Shown one piece after another: positions 46,601-60,900 of a stretch of DNA of 64,000 nucleotides; positions within the stretch are counted from its first letter, which is position 1, and each line of letters opens with the position of its first letter. Below the pieces are notes generated by a model, which ran no database searches, was not told where the DNA came from, and saw nothing but the letters and a program-made list of their open reading frames with translations. The position numbers and the translations under genes are program-made. This stretch comes from Pontederia crassipes. Taxonomy: Eukaryota > Streptophyta > Magnoliopsida > Commelinales > Pontederiaceae. Location: positions 42,311,696-42,375,695 of the forward strand of contig CM060188.1 in NCBI GenBank assembly GCA_030549335.1, read 5' to 3'.

Positions 46601-49600
46601 CGTTATCTCTATTTGTAGATGTTAGAGAAAACACTCATTTGTTTTTTTAACTTTTTGTTACAGGGAACAAGGCGTCAAAATGGAAAACTTGGATGTTTCA
46701 TGTGGAGATATCATTGTTCAATTGAAAGATAGCCTGTTTCTTAAAGATAGAACTGAGTCAAAAAAGTCTATTAGTGCTGATGGCAGCCAAAGTGTTTCTC
46801 CAGACTCTATTCCAAACAAAAAATCTGGAAAAAGTAAATTTTCACCATTAGCACTTGAGAAGTATATTTCCTTGTTCCCGGAAAAGGTTTGTGGCATCTC
46901 TTGTGGTCTTCATGATTGTTCTCATATTTCAATTTGCAAACTCTAGTTTTGAAGGATCATATTAGATTTTTGACGCATTTTGTATGATTATTTGGTTCTT
47001 TTGTTGCTACTTGTATTCTCTTCAAATATCATTGATGCGATGAAACTACATTTAGCTTCTCCTTTGACTTGACATCGTGTTTAGTCTGGAACTTGTAGTT
47101 TTTTTATATTAATCTCATTTTAGACAATTACATTCTAGCAAAATAAAACATTCTATTGGAAACCATCAGCTGGGTTATTATAATGTCTCTGCAACCTATT
47201 CCTTTGGTGTTTGGTATTTAAATATGAAATCAGCATAATAGGATATGTATCATGCATCCTATTTATCTGAAGATATCCTTTATGCTACCAATAACTGAGG
47301 TCATTAATTTGCTTCATGCTATCGTTTTTTTGAGGAGTAAAGGATCACTGCCAAGTAAGTAACTATTTCACTTGCATTTAAGTACTATAAAATCTCGTTG
47401 TTCATGAGTGTGTATGGAAGGTTAGACCAAACAAAAGGGAAGCTCTGAGCCCCACTCTCTCGAGAAAAGGAAAATGTGATGGTACAATGTTTGCCATATA
47501 ACACCATTAACCTCGAAAAAGGTTGTGCTGAAGCCATCATGTGATTGCAGCAAAATAATAACATATAGGTAACTTGAAGGAACCTCCAAAATGCCTCCGT
47601 TGCTGAGGCATCAATGTCTGCGCACTGCATTGTTGGCCAAGCCCATCAGACCCAATTCTGTGGCAGCACTTGGTCCGATCCTGGTTGGTGGAAAACCACG
47701 CACCTACAAGTAGTGCCATAGGGAAATTGAATCGTAAACTTTGGAAAAATCAACCTTGCAATGAAAATATCCATGTTTCTAGCATGCAATGATCTTTGAT
47801 TTGATGATGTAATTGTCAACAACAAACAACCAACAAAGAAAGCTAGTACCTCCCAAAGCCGGTTTGCCAGTACCTTAATCACGATAAAGTAAATGGCATT
47901 GATGCAAGGCTGGAAGTCCTCAATTTACTCTCTCGACGTGTGCTTGGGTAGCATGAAGCAGGAATCGGTTGAGATGCGGATCTGCGGTTGTCGACGATGC
48001 CTCTTGGTTATAGGATGCAATGGTGGATCTAATTTGATTATGCCCTATAACCGTCTGACCTTGCACACTATTTTGTCGATCTTGTTTGCCCACCAGCGTA
48101 GCTCGTCTAAATGTGGAAGAACTGACTCTCATGTTTGGCTGGAGCATTGTCTTCATTTGATCACTTTCCCATCTTCTGTCTGTACCACCTCTTGTCATCA
48201 GGTTGTGCAAGTCCTCTGTCTGATCTAGTCGTGTTATGGCATCTAGGGCCTTTGAGTGATGCTTGTTTGCTTTGATCTTCTTTCTATGACTCAATAGGAA
48301 TGTGTGAAGGGTGTCTATTCTCATCGGAAGAGTCTACGCAGCTGAACTGACCGTCGGGTGCCATACCATTGGTCTGCTACTAGTTGTCTGAAGTACTCCA
48401 TGAGCCATGAGCATCCTTACCTATCTAAATTAAGGATGTACTGAAGAAATATTTCTTTATTTTTATTAAATATTATAGGCCCATGTTTTGGGCCTATAAT
48501 ATTTAATAAAAAACCCTGTCGACAGCCATGTGGCTATGCCCCGACAGCCAGCGTAAAACCCTGTCGAATTTTATGAATATGGATCAACGAATATATGGCG
48601 TCGTATGATCCATGTAGCCGACCCCACCTAGTGGGATAAGGCATTGTTGTTGTTTGTATAGGCCCATGTTTTGAATGTTTTCTTGCTTGATCTCCTTTAT
48701 GGCTCAGTCCTTTCTTATTTCTATGCAATGTGGCTATAAAATTTTGGTATGAGGCAATGTTGCCTATCCATAAATCAACATATATCCTGACAATTCTTCT
48801 CATAACATCTATCCATAAAAGTGATTCCTTTCCATTTTCGAAAACGAAAGTTGTTCTGATTGCATATTGCTTACTACTCAACAAACAAAAGAAAACTCAT
48901 TTTTGGTTACAATATTATGTAAAGACAAGTAGCCAAAAATGTGAGGGGCAACGCACAGTATGTTTTTTGCTTTGGCCTAGAGGTGCTACATAGAGAATAT
49001 TTTACATTATATAGCTTTACTGATGAGAGAGTGGGAGGATGAATAATTTTCTTTTGTGGATGTTTGGTATCCCTTCTTTTTTGTTTCTTTGGTGTCTAAT
49101 ACATTTTGTGATCATAAATGTATTCTTTTGATTTGATACAGTCATCCACTTATATTGAAAAACACAAAAAATATGAGATTTGATAATTGTATTCACCAAT
49201 CCTGAAATCAAATTATAGTAATTTATATAGCTGTTAGAAATACTTGCTCTCTTTTCATCGTGTAAGAAATGGAAGAAGTCCAAGGATGCAAAAATGCACT
49301 AGTTTCTCATTTTAATTATATAGATTCAAATATTGTTTTCCATTCCATTTCATTACTTTTGATGCTACCACAATATGTTACATATATCGATGAGTTTATC
49401 TTCAATCTTAATTGTTTTGATGCTCCAAATACATGAGAAAATCAATCTTTCATTTCTTATAATATTTTCAACTTTGCTATTGAACAATATTCAATTATTT
49501 TTGGAAGGTTAGCTTCAACATGAAAAAGCTAGATGTGAACATTGTCCATCGGGGAAAAGATCTATTTGTGAACAATGCTATTTTTGGTATTGAGATGAGA

Positions 49601-52600
49601 AGTACTAAATCCAAGACGTATGATGGTTCTGGAAAGCCAGCAACACATTTTGATTTTCAGCTGGATTTCAGTGAAATTCATGTATGTTTTTCAGTCTATC
49701 TGGTTCTCCTGAATTTTCTCTTTATGCATTTTCTGAATTATTGTATGCATTTGTTTTAACTTTCCAGATCTTTAGAGATGGTGCCACTTCTATCTTGGAA
49801 GTTTTGAAGGTTGCAGTAATAACTTCAATTCATGTCCCTAAGCACGTGAGTTGTTCTCCATTTTTTTTGACCGGAAAAAGGATGACTACATGTGTTGTTA
49901 TTTCTTCTTGAATATCAAATTCTCTGTCGATACTTCTTAGTTCTTTTCGTGACAAATTATTATTTACGAGAAAATCTGAAATAATAACTGAAGCCACGCA
50001 TGTGTTGACAGAGAGGATAGGTCAGTGTTTTTTACGAGAAAATAGGATTACTAAAAAGCTTGGGTAGTCATTCCTTCTTGCATTACAACATTCTTGTAAG
50101 AATAGAAGTAAGCTGTACAAATCTAAGGTCAAAGAAGCAAAAAGGGAAAGAAGGAAGAAAGAGAAACACAAGCACATGGTCTACCATTGTCCCATTCCCC
50201 ACTCCCTCAAAAAATCATGATGTGATGTACAATATTTTCTGAGTAGCATTGCTGACTGCGAAGATGGTGCAATTACATTGTAGCCAGATGACCCAGGTGA
50301 CTACCATGAACCCTGATGAGCACCCGCCTACCCATCCACTGGCTATCTAGTGTCTGTTTTATGCAGCAAGCTCCAGGCAGCATCTGCCATGGATGAATCA
50401 AAGTCTGGTCTACTGCCGCATTGTTACACCTCCAATGCAATGGGATACTGGAAGCAAAGATGGAGGCAGGTGCCTACCGATGGGTTCACTTCATGTGAAG
50501 GTACTCAAATGTTTGAGTTGCCATAGGTACTCAAGTTTGCTGTTGGTCTGGTGGTGACAAATTCGAGAGGTTGATTAGCGCCCATGGACCAATCCCATTG
50601 CCCATTTATTTTTATTCAATATGGAAGCATTTGATTACTTTTTAATATCTTTACATAATTTTTTTATTTAAATCCTTGTTACTTTTTTTGATATGGAAGC
50701 AAACAAATATGAGAACCTCAAATTTATTTTTGGAATAATTAGCTCAACCATTTTATTATTTTATATGTTATAGTTTATAAATATTTATATTTCTATGAAA
50801 TATATAACCATATCAGAAGTGAAATATAGTCTCCATTCTTTTGCTTGATTATGCACATTCACAAGAGTTATGGATGTACAATATAATTTTTTTCTATTGT
50901 ACATCATATTCTTTTCTTCTTCAGGAGTGGGGATTCGGATAGTGGATGTACTTTTCTCCTCCTTTTGCGGCTCTCCCCTTGAGAGTTTACACTTGTACAT
51001 TTCCCACATGATATTGATATATATCGGGATGACACCCTAATCTTGGCATTCATCCTTTTCCACCTAAAAAAGTATAATATTTTTTATAATATTAAAAAAT
51101 TAACGAACAAACTTTATTCTCTTTTTTGAAAAAATATTTTAATTTTTTTGTATTTTTATATTATTTATTATTCTTTAGGGAACCCACTATCCATCGTTCT
51201 TGGCTCCACACAGGAAGAAAGGATGAGTCAGGTCCTCCAATGCCGTGCCACATGGGATCATGATGTATCAGAGCTGGGTGCCTATTTGACCCTGTAAGCT
51301 TTATTGAGGAATCCCTTCTCATCAACCAAGAATAGATCTAAACTTTGAGGAGCGCATAAGCAATCCAGATGCATTGACAATCCATTTTGTGCTCCACAGA
51401 GATTGAGCTCTCTAGTAGAAGCTGCAGGTACACATCGTGCACCCAAAATCCGAGTGAGAGCCATGACCATCTGCCTATCATTGATCTGTCCGAGATGCAT
51501 CATGCGATCCTCCCACGGAGGATGATCATCTCAGTTATGTGTGGATCAGAGAACCTGACCCTGAAGAGTGGGATCCAGGATCCATCTCCGGTGCTGCCCG
51601 CAGTCCAACACTCAGAAGCTAGTGCTGCTGGATGCGCCGATAGAGCTCCCAACCTAGGAAAAGCATCTATGAGAGTCCCTCCTGGAATCCACTCATGCTG
51701 CTAAAAGGAAAAGCCAGTCTGAAGCCGATGGAGGGTGAAAAGAGATGGTGCACCAGTGGAATGACCCTAGACACCCCTGATAGAAAGAGGATGCTTTGTA
51801 GATCAGAACTGGGTGGGAGATCCTGGAGTGTGGAGTGGTCTCGTCCATAGTAGGGACAGAAAATTGTACACCAGAGATCATCACCACACCCATGATCTGT
51901 TCGGTCTACTGTGAGAGCAGGGCATGGTTGGTACAAAGGTCATGGATGTCAAGTCCACCATCGGCAGTGGATCAATGCTCTCCCCACCATGCGACAAGGT
52001 TTACTTGTTGTTTTGAGTTGCTGCCCTGCCAAAAAATCTGCTCAAAGAGACCAAGCATCCCCTCCACCTGTCTCGTCAACCACATGCCTTATATGTAGTA
52101 TGCAGGGAGCGATGAGAGGACGAATATCAAAAGTGTGAGGCGGCCCCCTCTAGATAGGAGTCTTGTGCTCTAACCTTGTAGCCTGAGTTCCATTCGCTCG
52201 ATGACCGGGGTCCATCCACAAGTCCCGATCTGATGATTAGAGAGCGACATGCCTAGGTAAATGATCAGAAGGGAACTAGTCAGTGTGCAGCTCAACAACA
52301 CATAGTGTTAAGAATATAAAATCAATGATGTCACTCTTTCTAAAGACTTAAGCTTTTAGGAAAATTGGTCAGCACATCAAATTTAACATGGTATCAGAGC
52401 CAAAATGATGCAGCGGTAAGGAATTCGGTATAGAAATTTAAATATAGCCAAGAGCAAACCCTAGGTCCGATGAACGGTGTTCTATTACACCGTTCAAGTA
52501 TGCCTCTGTTACGCTTGAAAGATCTGCAGAAAACAAACGTCGATGTCGTCGGTTCAAGCGGACGATAATCGACAAATAAACTAGCAGGAATCCACCTGCA

Positions 52601-55600
52601 CCTTAGAAGAAATCCAAGGCTAAGATCGTGCGCACACGAACTCAAGAATTCAGAAAACTCTGAACTGGAACTTTAATTAAAGAGATGATAATGTCTTTAA
52701 CTCTTACAAGTCAGGCCAATATATAGGGATTCCCAACTAGCAATACTATTAGCACTAAGACTCCTATAACAAAAGGAAAACAGAATCCCACCAGCATTAG
52801 GACTTTTATAACCTAACAAAATAGGAAATAAACTAATAGGAAATAACAATCCTAATAGCATTAGGACTCCTAAGAAAAATAAACTAAAAAGGAAATAAGA
52901 ATCCTATCAGCATTAGGACTCATAAGAAAATAAACTAAAAAGGAAATAACAATCCTATCAGCATTAGGACTCCTAACAGATTCTTCAAATCTGAATCAAA
53001 CTAAATTGATGACCACTAGAATTCTGTACAGCAGCAGAATTCTCTCTTTTCTTCTCAACAAGATCTACATCACAAAAGTCCTGAGTTCAAACCTCATTAA
53101 GCTTTTATTAAAAAATAATTTCCTCCCTTAATTGTCCACGTGTTGGGCTTGGGCTAGACCAAAAGTTGTCAGCAGCCCACACGTGAGGGGGTATGTTAAG
53201 AATATAAAATCAATGATGTTGCTTTTTTCTAATGGCCTAAGCTTTTAGGAAAATTGGTTAGCACATCAATTTTAATATGGTATTAGAGCCAGAGGTCAAG
53301 AGTTCAAACCTCGTTAAGCTCTTATTAAAAAAAATGTTTTCCTCTCTTTGTTGTCCACGTGGTGGGCTGAGCTACATCAAAGTTGTCAGCAGCCCACACG
53401 TGAGGGGGAATGTTAATAATATAAAATGAATGATGTTGCTCTTTCTAAAGGCTTAAGCTTTTAGGAAAATTGGTTAACACATAGGTCTACCTCATCGGGC
53501 ACCATGCCCGAAAGGGATAATTGCCGACCCGGCGTGGTCGATCTGGAGGCCCAAGGTTGCCCCAAACAATTCCATCAAAATCACCACTCTTCATCCATCC
53601 AAGTTGGATCCCTCAATGAAGAGGAAAGTGTCATCAGCCTACTAGAGAAGAGGAATCAGGCTGCTGCCTAAGGGAGAAGCCTACAAAGATGCCTGCCTGG
53701 CATGCCAAGTAGGTGCAGTGGGTGAGGGTATCTGTGGCCAAGACAAAGTGCTAAGGGCAACCTTGTCGCGCCCTGCACTTTGGTTGAAAGAGTAGTAGTG
53801 ATGTATTGCTTCATCCATTCAACCCATGTCGGCTGGAAATCTCATATATGGAGAAAGTGATAGGAAGAACCATGAGAGTATATCATAAGTTTTGGAAACG
53901 TCTCTACCTTTCAAAAGAAACCATGATGGTCCTTCCGTCCCCATGATGCAATAATCTTAAAGGCGATTGTCTAGTTGCCAAGAAAAGGAAACTGCATTGG
54001 GTGGACCATGTTTACAAGTACCCTTCTTGGTTGGTTCGCTAATACCCTGGCCACTATGTGGTAGATGATGTTCGATAAAGAGATTGGCCAGAAGTCCTAG
54101 GTTCGCGGCGTTGGTGAGTGCTTGGGAAGATTGAAGAGCAGGAGTCGATTGAAGCACTTGAAGCCTGGGTTCAAGGTGGGAAACTCCTGGATGATCACCA
54201 TCTCGTCTGTCCCTCATCATGGTCCATAACTTCCCTTGTAAAAGAACATAGGGAAACCATCCGGGCCAAGGGACACCCCTCCGTTCGGGTCACTTAGTGA
54301 CTGGACCATTTCAATCCTTCGCGAAGACCTGAGATAAGGAAACAAAAAGCTTGTTGGGTTAAACGGGATACCCCCTGCCATCCCAATGTCAGGGACTCAA
54401 TGGTTGATGTTTGGAGGCCTCCTGGTAGTGCAATGACCGCACCAATTTGTAGGTGGTCTCCTCCACTGAATCTCCACCATTTTATCCTCTAACTTGATCA
54501 CCTCACGATGGCATTGTCGGTCTTCCACCTCCTCAGCAATAAGGACACAAGAATCCTACATATGTTCCAGCTGGGCTATGGCTTCTAGTGTCTCTGATCT
54601 GTGTCAGTCCCGATCTGTTCATTTCAGTCTCCTGTGGGTGTATTGGAAGTCACAAAGGCCTGCCAGGAGCACCACTAAGGTCCTAGCCAAGGAATCGGAT
54701 GCAGGGATCATGTGTGATTGCTCTGTGATCTCCCTAGACCCCTCCTCCTAGAGCCAAGAGCACAAAACGGAAGAATTATCTCCTGTATGAACCTTCATTT
54801 GATAATCGTCACATAAGAGGAGTATGATCCAGAAAAGGTCTCCGTCTCTCCATTGCTTGGACATCAACCAGTTGATGAGCCTCCCTTAGCTTTAGGGAAC
54901 CAAGGAGCTTGTCAAGTATCGATGGCAGTCAAGGAAGCTGAACTCTGCCAAGTGAATGGGAAGTTTAGATGGGAAGTCCACCAATGAATGGGCTGTCATG
55001 ATGTCTCAGAACTTCTCTAGTCTTGCTTCTCTTCCGCTCCTTCGAATGGGGGATAATCTATGTCAAGTGTGACTTTTGAGTAGCCACCGATAAGCCATCG
55101 TTTCTCAGGGAGATGGGATCAAACACATCGAAGCTCTACCCAATAGATAGTGTGCTCCTGACGGATGCTGAGCACACACAAGATGAGGTAATGCTGGCCA
55201 TCCATCTGGTGCCTCATATGTGCCAATGGAAGTGGCACCGTCGGGGGTGATGGGGGCACGCGGTTGCGATGCCCTAATGGGTCCACTTCTTCTTAGATGT
55301 TGCTCAAGTAAAGACTCACCAGAAAATGGAATAACAAATTGATGTCACCTGAAGCATCTGATCCGATAGATGATCAATTGATCCCCACCACAGGCTTTTT
55401 GAAGGAGCAACCTCAGGTTTTTTGAGCGTTTGGGTGGAGAAAAGCTTATTCTAACCTTCATTCCCCAACCACACACTACCTATGTGATTATCAAGACTCT
55501 ATTCCTTTGGAAGTAGAAAATAATATCAATTCAAGTTTACTAAATGTGAGTAATGAAAGTAACTCTGAGCATAAAATATCCCCATGGATGATGTTCCTTT

Positions 55601-57768
55601 TCTTTCTTATGTTCCCTGGTGAGTATCTTTTCCTTTCTCATTGACCACTCAAAGAATCTGACCTTCTAGGATGCCCAAAACTTCTTGATTAGCCTACTGC
55701 AGTTCTACAGCTCCGTCTCCTGGATTGTTCTTCTACTTTTATAGCTTTCATGAAAAATAATGATCTTTCGGAAGTAGAAGTCACATGAAGGTTGATCTGA
55801 AGTGTATTTTTTGAGGGTAGTCGATCTGAGAGTGTTGAAGAAAGAAGTCGTCCAACATCTTCTCAATATCCAATGGGAACCAAACTCCATTGTAAAGAAG
55901 TGTGAATTTTGTGACATTAGGTATGACCACTGTCCATCCATGAGGATGAAGAAGCACATTTTAAAACAATCCTCACATAGTCCTTAATAAGAGAATGAAA
56001 TCGACGCCAAGAATCCGCCACTAACCCATGACACAAAAGGCCCCACAAATCAAAATGAGTTGTTCATCCCTCTCAAAACAACAACAACCAAGCCTTATCC
56101 CACTAGGTGGGGTCGGCTACATGGATAATACGACGTCATTCATATTCGTTGATCCATGTTCATGCGATTCGACAGGGTTTTACGTTGGCTGTCGGGCCTA
56201 ACACAACCCTCCTCCTTTATCCGGGCTTGGGACCGGCTATAAAACATAGGCGGAGTTTATAGAACATAATCTACTAAAAATCTATCATGGATATTCATCC
56301 AACTCTTATCGAGATCATTGAAATTGTTATCCATCTGACACCACCTATATAGTATTAACACTTAGACATTAAACATTAGACACTTAATGCATGAACACTG
56401 CAGGATAACAATTAACAGGGGTAGTTCCTACTGGATCTGCTAAAATAAAAACTGACAGGGGAGAATCATGCAGCAGATGATAGAAAAACGAATGAAGTAT
56501 GTTGCAAGTACCAACTAGCAGTAGCAGTCAAGGAATAGTGCTCTTGCAATCGTTCACTTGTAAAATGCTCCAGAGTCTGCACAGATATGCACCAGCCACC
56601 GACACTCCTTTAATTCAGCTTCTCTGTAGATATCTTCCCTGTAGATATCTTGTCTATTTATAAATGTGTAAGAATATTACATAATGATTATTTTCTTGGT
56701 GAAACCATGATGAAGTGTCACTTCCTCTCCATTTTCTCCTAATCTTCTTTACATATTCTCGTGGATATGGAAACATTAATCTTCCTACCTCCTAAGCTAA
56801 CTTACCCTATCACCATAATGTGTTTTAGAGTCTGAGTTTACTTTGCAGTTAAATCCAGTTTTTTCGGTAGCTACAATATTTATTCTCTATAGATGTTTGT
56901 TTATTTTCATTAGGATCAACCACTTGAAGTCGAGTTTGAAGTGAAGCTTGGAGGAATCCAGTGCAACCTTCTTCTGAGCAGGTTAAAGCCCTGGCTTTGT
57001 CTTGTTTTAGGAAAAAAGAAACCCCTGGTTCTTCATGGAGAAAACTCCCAGCAAAGAAAAAAAGTGACAGAAGACAGTTTCACAGAACATGCCAAAGTTA
57101 TCATATGGACATCCAAAGTTTCAGCCCCAATGATGACTATTATGGTTTATGGCCCAAATGATTTGCCATTATATCATGTAAGTTATTGCCAATTATAGAA
57201 CTATTCAATGAACAGGCTATTCTCTATCAAAAAATATTCTCAGGCTTATAGTTTTGTTCACCTGTAACGTAGCATGTTATGACTTTTACTTTAGAGAGAC
57301 TAGCATAAATATTCTTAAATCAAAGTTAATACTGTTTACTGTCCTTTTATACTAATATCTAAAGGGATATTTTAACTAGATCGGATTATAGACAAATATC
57401 TTAATTGCCAATAAATTTCATCATGACTTGACAATCTTATTATGTACTCTGATTCATGGTCAAAATTTATAGTCTTTTATAACTTACAAATTACAGAACC
57501 AAGCAGAACAGAACTTAAGATATTGCTTTTAAAATGATGCCAAATGTAGTTCTTTTTTATGGAGGCAAAGGTTGACCACCAAGGTTTGTGGTTGTCATCC
57601 GTATATATATATATATATATATATATATAACAACAACAACAAAGCCTTATCCCACTAGGTGGGGTCGGCTACATGGATGAGATTCGACAAGGTTTTACGC
57701 TGGCTGGGCCTAACACAACCCTCCTCCTTTATCCGGGCTTGGGACCGGCTATAAAACATAGGCGGAGT

Positions 57769-57802
<34 letters not shown>

Positions 57803-57886
57803 AGATATTGCTTTTAAAATGATGCCAAATGTAGTTCTTTTTTATGGAGGCAAAGGTTGACCACCAAGGTTTGTGGTTGTCATCCG

Positions 57887-57917
<31 letters not shown>

Positions 57918-60900
57918 GTATGTATTCATATATATGTATATGTATATATCTCTGACCTTCTAAAAAAAAAATCTATCTATGACATGAGGAATGCCGAATG
58001 TAGTTCTTTAACCATATGAATATGGTTAGTTGTTCTTGTTCTGTCATACAGGACAATTGCCAAATTTTCAAAATCATGTTTTTAATTCAATTTTTATCAG
58101 TTGTGCCTCAGAAAATACAATATTCTTGATTCAAAATGCTCCAACAAACGCAAATACACCATTTCCTTTTCAGGAAGAACTGAGAGGTAGAAAAGTGCCA
58201 AAGGCATAATAAATGAGCCAGACTGCTCAAGGCCACAAATGAGCTAACATGTATCACTTCAACCATTCATATTATGGTATTACATGTTATGATACTTCTC
58301 AGAAAAAAATATTTTAAGATACTTTTTCAACAAATTGTTGCGCTATCCAGTTTCATGTGGAGCATGATACTTTCTCCACAGCTACATATAATATAAATAT
58401 ATTCTTATGTATTTGTATACATATAAATATGTGTGTAAATCATATATGTTTGGGATCTTTCACAGTTTTTCTTTTGTTTTTCCATATTCCATATTCTCCC
58501 CTTAGGAATCCTCCAAATTTAAGATCTTGAAGTTGCATCTTATATTTTGAAACTGCAGGGTTGTTCACATTCCACTCATCTTTTTGCAAATAATAATGGA
58601 TATAAGGGTATTCAAGTACACTGTGAAGTGGGAGAGTTTTATTTGCACATGGTTGATGAATCTCAGCAAACTATTAAGGAACGATTACTTGGAGTAGAAA
58701 TTAACTCAGGCTCTATGGTACACATTGAGAGGGTAAGCATTGACTGGGGTCACAGAGAATTGGAGGTACATGATGAGCATGACCAAAATAGATGGAAATT
58801 GGTACTTGCCATTGATGTAACTGGGATGGGAGTTTCATTTTGCTTTAAACATGTTGAAACTCTTATAAAGACCATAATGTCGTTTAAAGGATTGCTTCAA
58901 AGTATATCACCTTCCAATGGAAAATCTACACAAAATAAGACTGGACGTTCTTCTACCAAGTCAACTAAAAAAGGGATGAATATTTTGAGAATAAGTCTGG
59001 ACAAGTGTTTTATGAATTATCACGACGATGTCACACTTGAAGAGATGACCGTTGCCGATCCTAAGCGTGTAAACTTTGGTTCACAAGGAGGTGAAGTACT
59101 AATAACTGTATCTGCAGATGGTACACCGCGCACTGCAAGAATAATGCCTGATGGACCCAGTGGCTATCAGTATCTTAAGTTCTCTGCATCTCTTGACATT
59201 TTCCATCTTGGACTGAACCTAGACAAGGAAAAAAATTCCATGCAGATTGAAGTTGAAATAATTAAAACAATCTATCAAGAATATCCTGGAGAGCAAAATC
59301 TTGGCACAAAAGTAACACTTCTGGATGTCCAAAAAGTAAAGTTTGTACGTCGGACTGGTGGTCTTAGTGAAAGTGCTTTGTGTTCTTTCTTAAATGTCAC
59401 TGATGCAACAATCAGGTGGGAGCCTGATGTTCATATAGTCATGCATCAATTTGCTACCTGTCTTAATGCTTTGTTGCATAACCAAAAGTTACTGAGCTCT
59501 GAGAAGCAAAAAAAAGCAGAATCTGTTCATGCTGATGTGGTTTCCCAATCTGAATTGAGCTCAGATCAAGCGCCATCAGAAAAGAAAGTAACAAAAAAAC
59601 AATCACAACATTTTGCAATTGATGTGGAGATGTTGAAAGTATCTGCTGAACTTGCAGATGGGGTGGAAACTATGGTTCACGTCCAGTCCATCTTTTCTGA
59701 GAATGTAAAAATAGGTGTTTTAGTTGAAGAACTTATGCTTAGCTTTAATGAGACAAGAGTTTTTCAAAGTAGTTGTTTACAGATTTCTCGCATTCCAGTA
59801 ACTGCAACAAATAATCCAAGGGATGCGAAAGCGGAGTCAACTGCATCATGGAATTGGGTGATTAAGGGCCCTGATGTTTATGTCTGCCTTCCATACAGAT
59901 TGCAATTACGTGCCATTGATGATGCAGTTGAAGATATGCTACGTGGCTTAAAACTTGTCACAGCAGCTAAAACTGATAACCTATTTCCTGCAAAGAAGCA
60001 TATACCAAGGAAAGCTAAATCGAAGTCCACAAGATTTGGATCAATCAGACTTGTCATTCATAAACTTACTGCAGAAATTGAGGAAGAGCCAATCCAGGGC
60101 TGGCTCGATGAGCATCACCAGATAATGAGGAATGAAATTTGTGAAGCAGGCACTCGGTTTAAGTTTCTTGAGGCTTTTATGTCTACTGGTCTTACTGGAA
60201 ATGTTGAAACCAATGCGACAGGTTCTGGAAAAAAGTTACAGTTTAAGGAAGCTGAAATTGATATATCTGATGCTTCATCCTATCAAATTTTGCAAGAAGA
60301 GATTCATAAGAAAGTTTTTCGAACATATTATGAAGCATGCCAAAAAATAGTTGTCTCAGAAGGATCAGGGGCATGTACTACAGGCTTTCAATCTGGGTTC
60401 AAACCAAGTATTAATAGAACATCAGTTTTATCACTCTCTGCGGTAGACTTTGATTTAACTCTAACACAAATAGATGGAGGTAATATTGGGATGATTGAAT
60501 TCATAAACAAGATGGACCCAATTAGCATGGAAAAGAATATTCCATTTTCACGAATGTATGGTGGCGATATTGTTCTTAATACAACATCTCTAGTCCTCAG
60601 TATAAGAAACTATACATACCCACTTTTGTCAGCAACTTCTGGTAAATGTCAAGGACGAATTGTACTAGCACAGCAGGTAATATAAATGCTTCTTTCATCA
60701 TATAGATTTACCTTATGAAGTGTTTCGCCACCTGTTCCACTCCACACTTTTACATTAATTCACATCAGTGTTTTGGTTTCCATGAACTTTTTTTTTCTAT
60801 GAAGTTCAGTGTTTTATTCATAATGAGCAATGTTGTCAAATACATAAAACGGACTTGGCATAGAAGGCTGGAGAAAACACGAAATTGCGTACACGTACAT

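Larger units (their letters stand above)
51180..55420 (-). mobile_element. LINE ORF2 remnant split by a TRIM array, SABRE intron 7
   Basis: Minus-strand RT motifs lie at 54.0-54.25 kb (FWPISLSNIIYHIVARVLAN) and at about 53.6 kb (ADDTFLFIEGSN). Post-RT segments are at 51.67-51.94 kb (YYGRDHSTLQDLPPSSDLQS). Interrupted at 52306-53479. Multiple stops and frameshifts. The upstream limit near 55.4 kb is approximate. Confidence 0.65.

Noticed and set aside
45431-46663. Possible extra exon or element in SABRE intron 4
   Set aside because: T-rich intron sequence; exons 4 and 5 join in perfect phase without it and no repeat landmark was seen.
52389-52401. Possible tRNA gene, because TGGTATCAGAGCC matches the initiator tRNA-Met 3' end
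   Set aside because: It lies directly after LTR ends as a primer-binding site; no cloverleaf surrounds it here or at 9504 and 15335.
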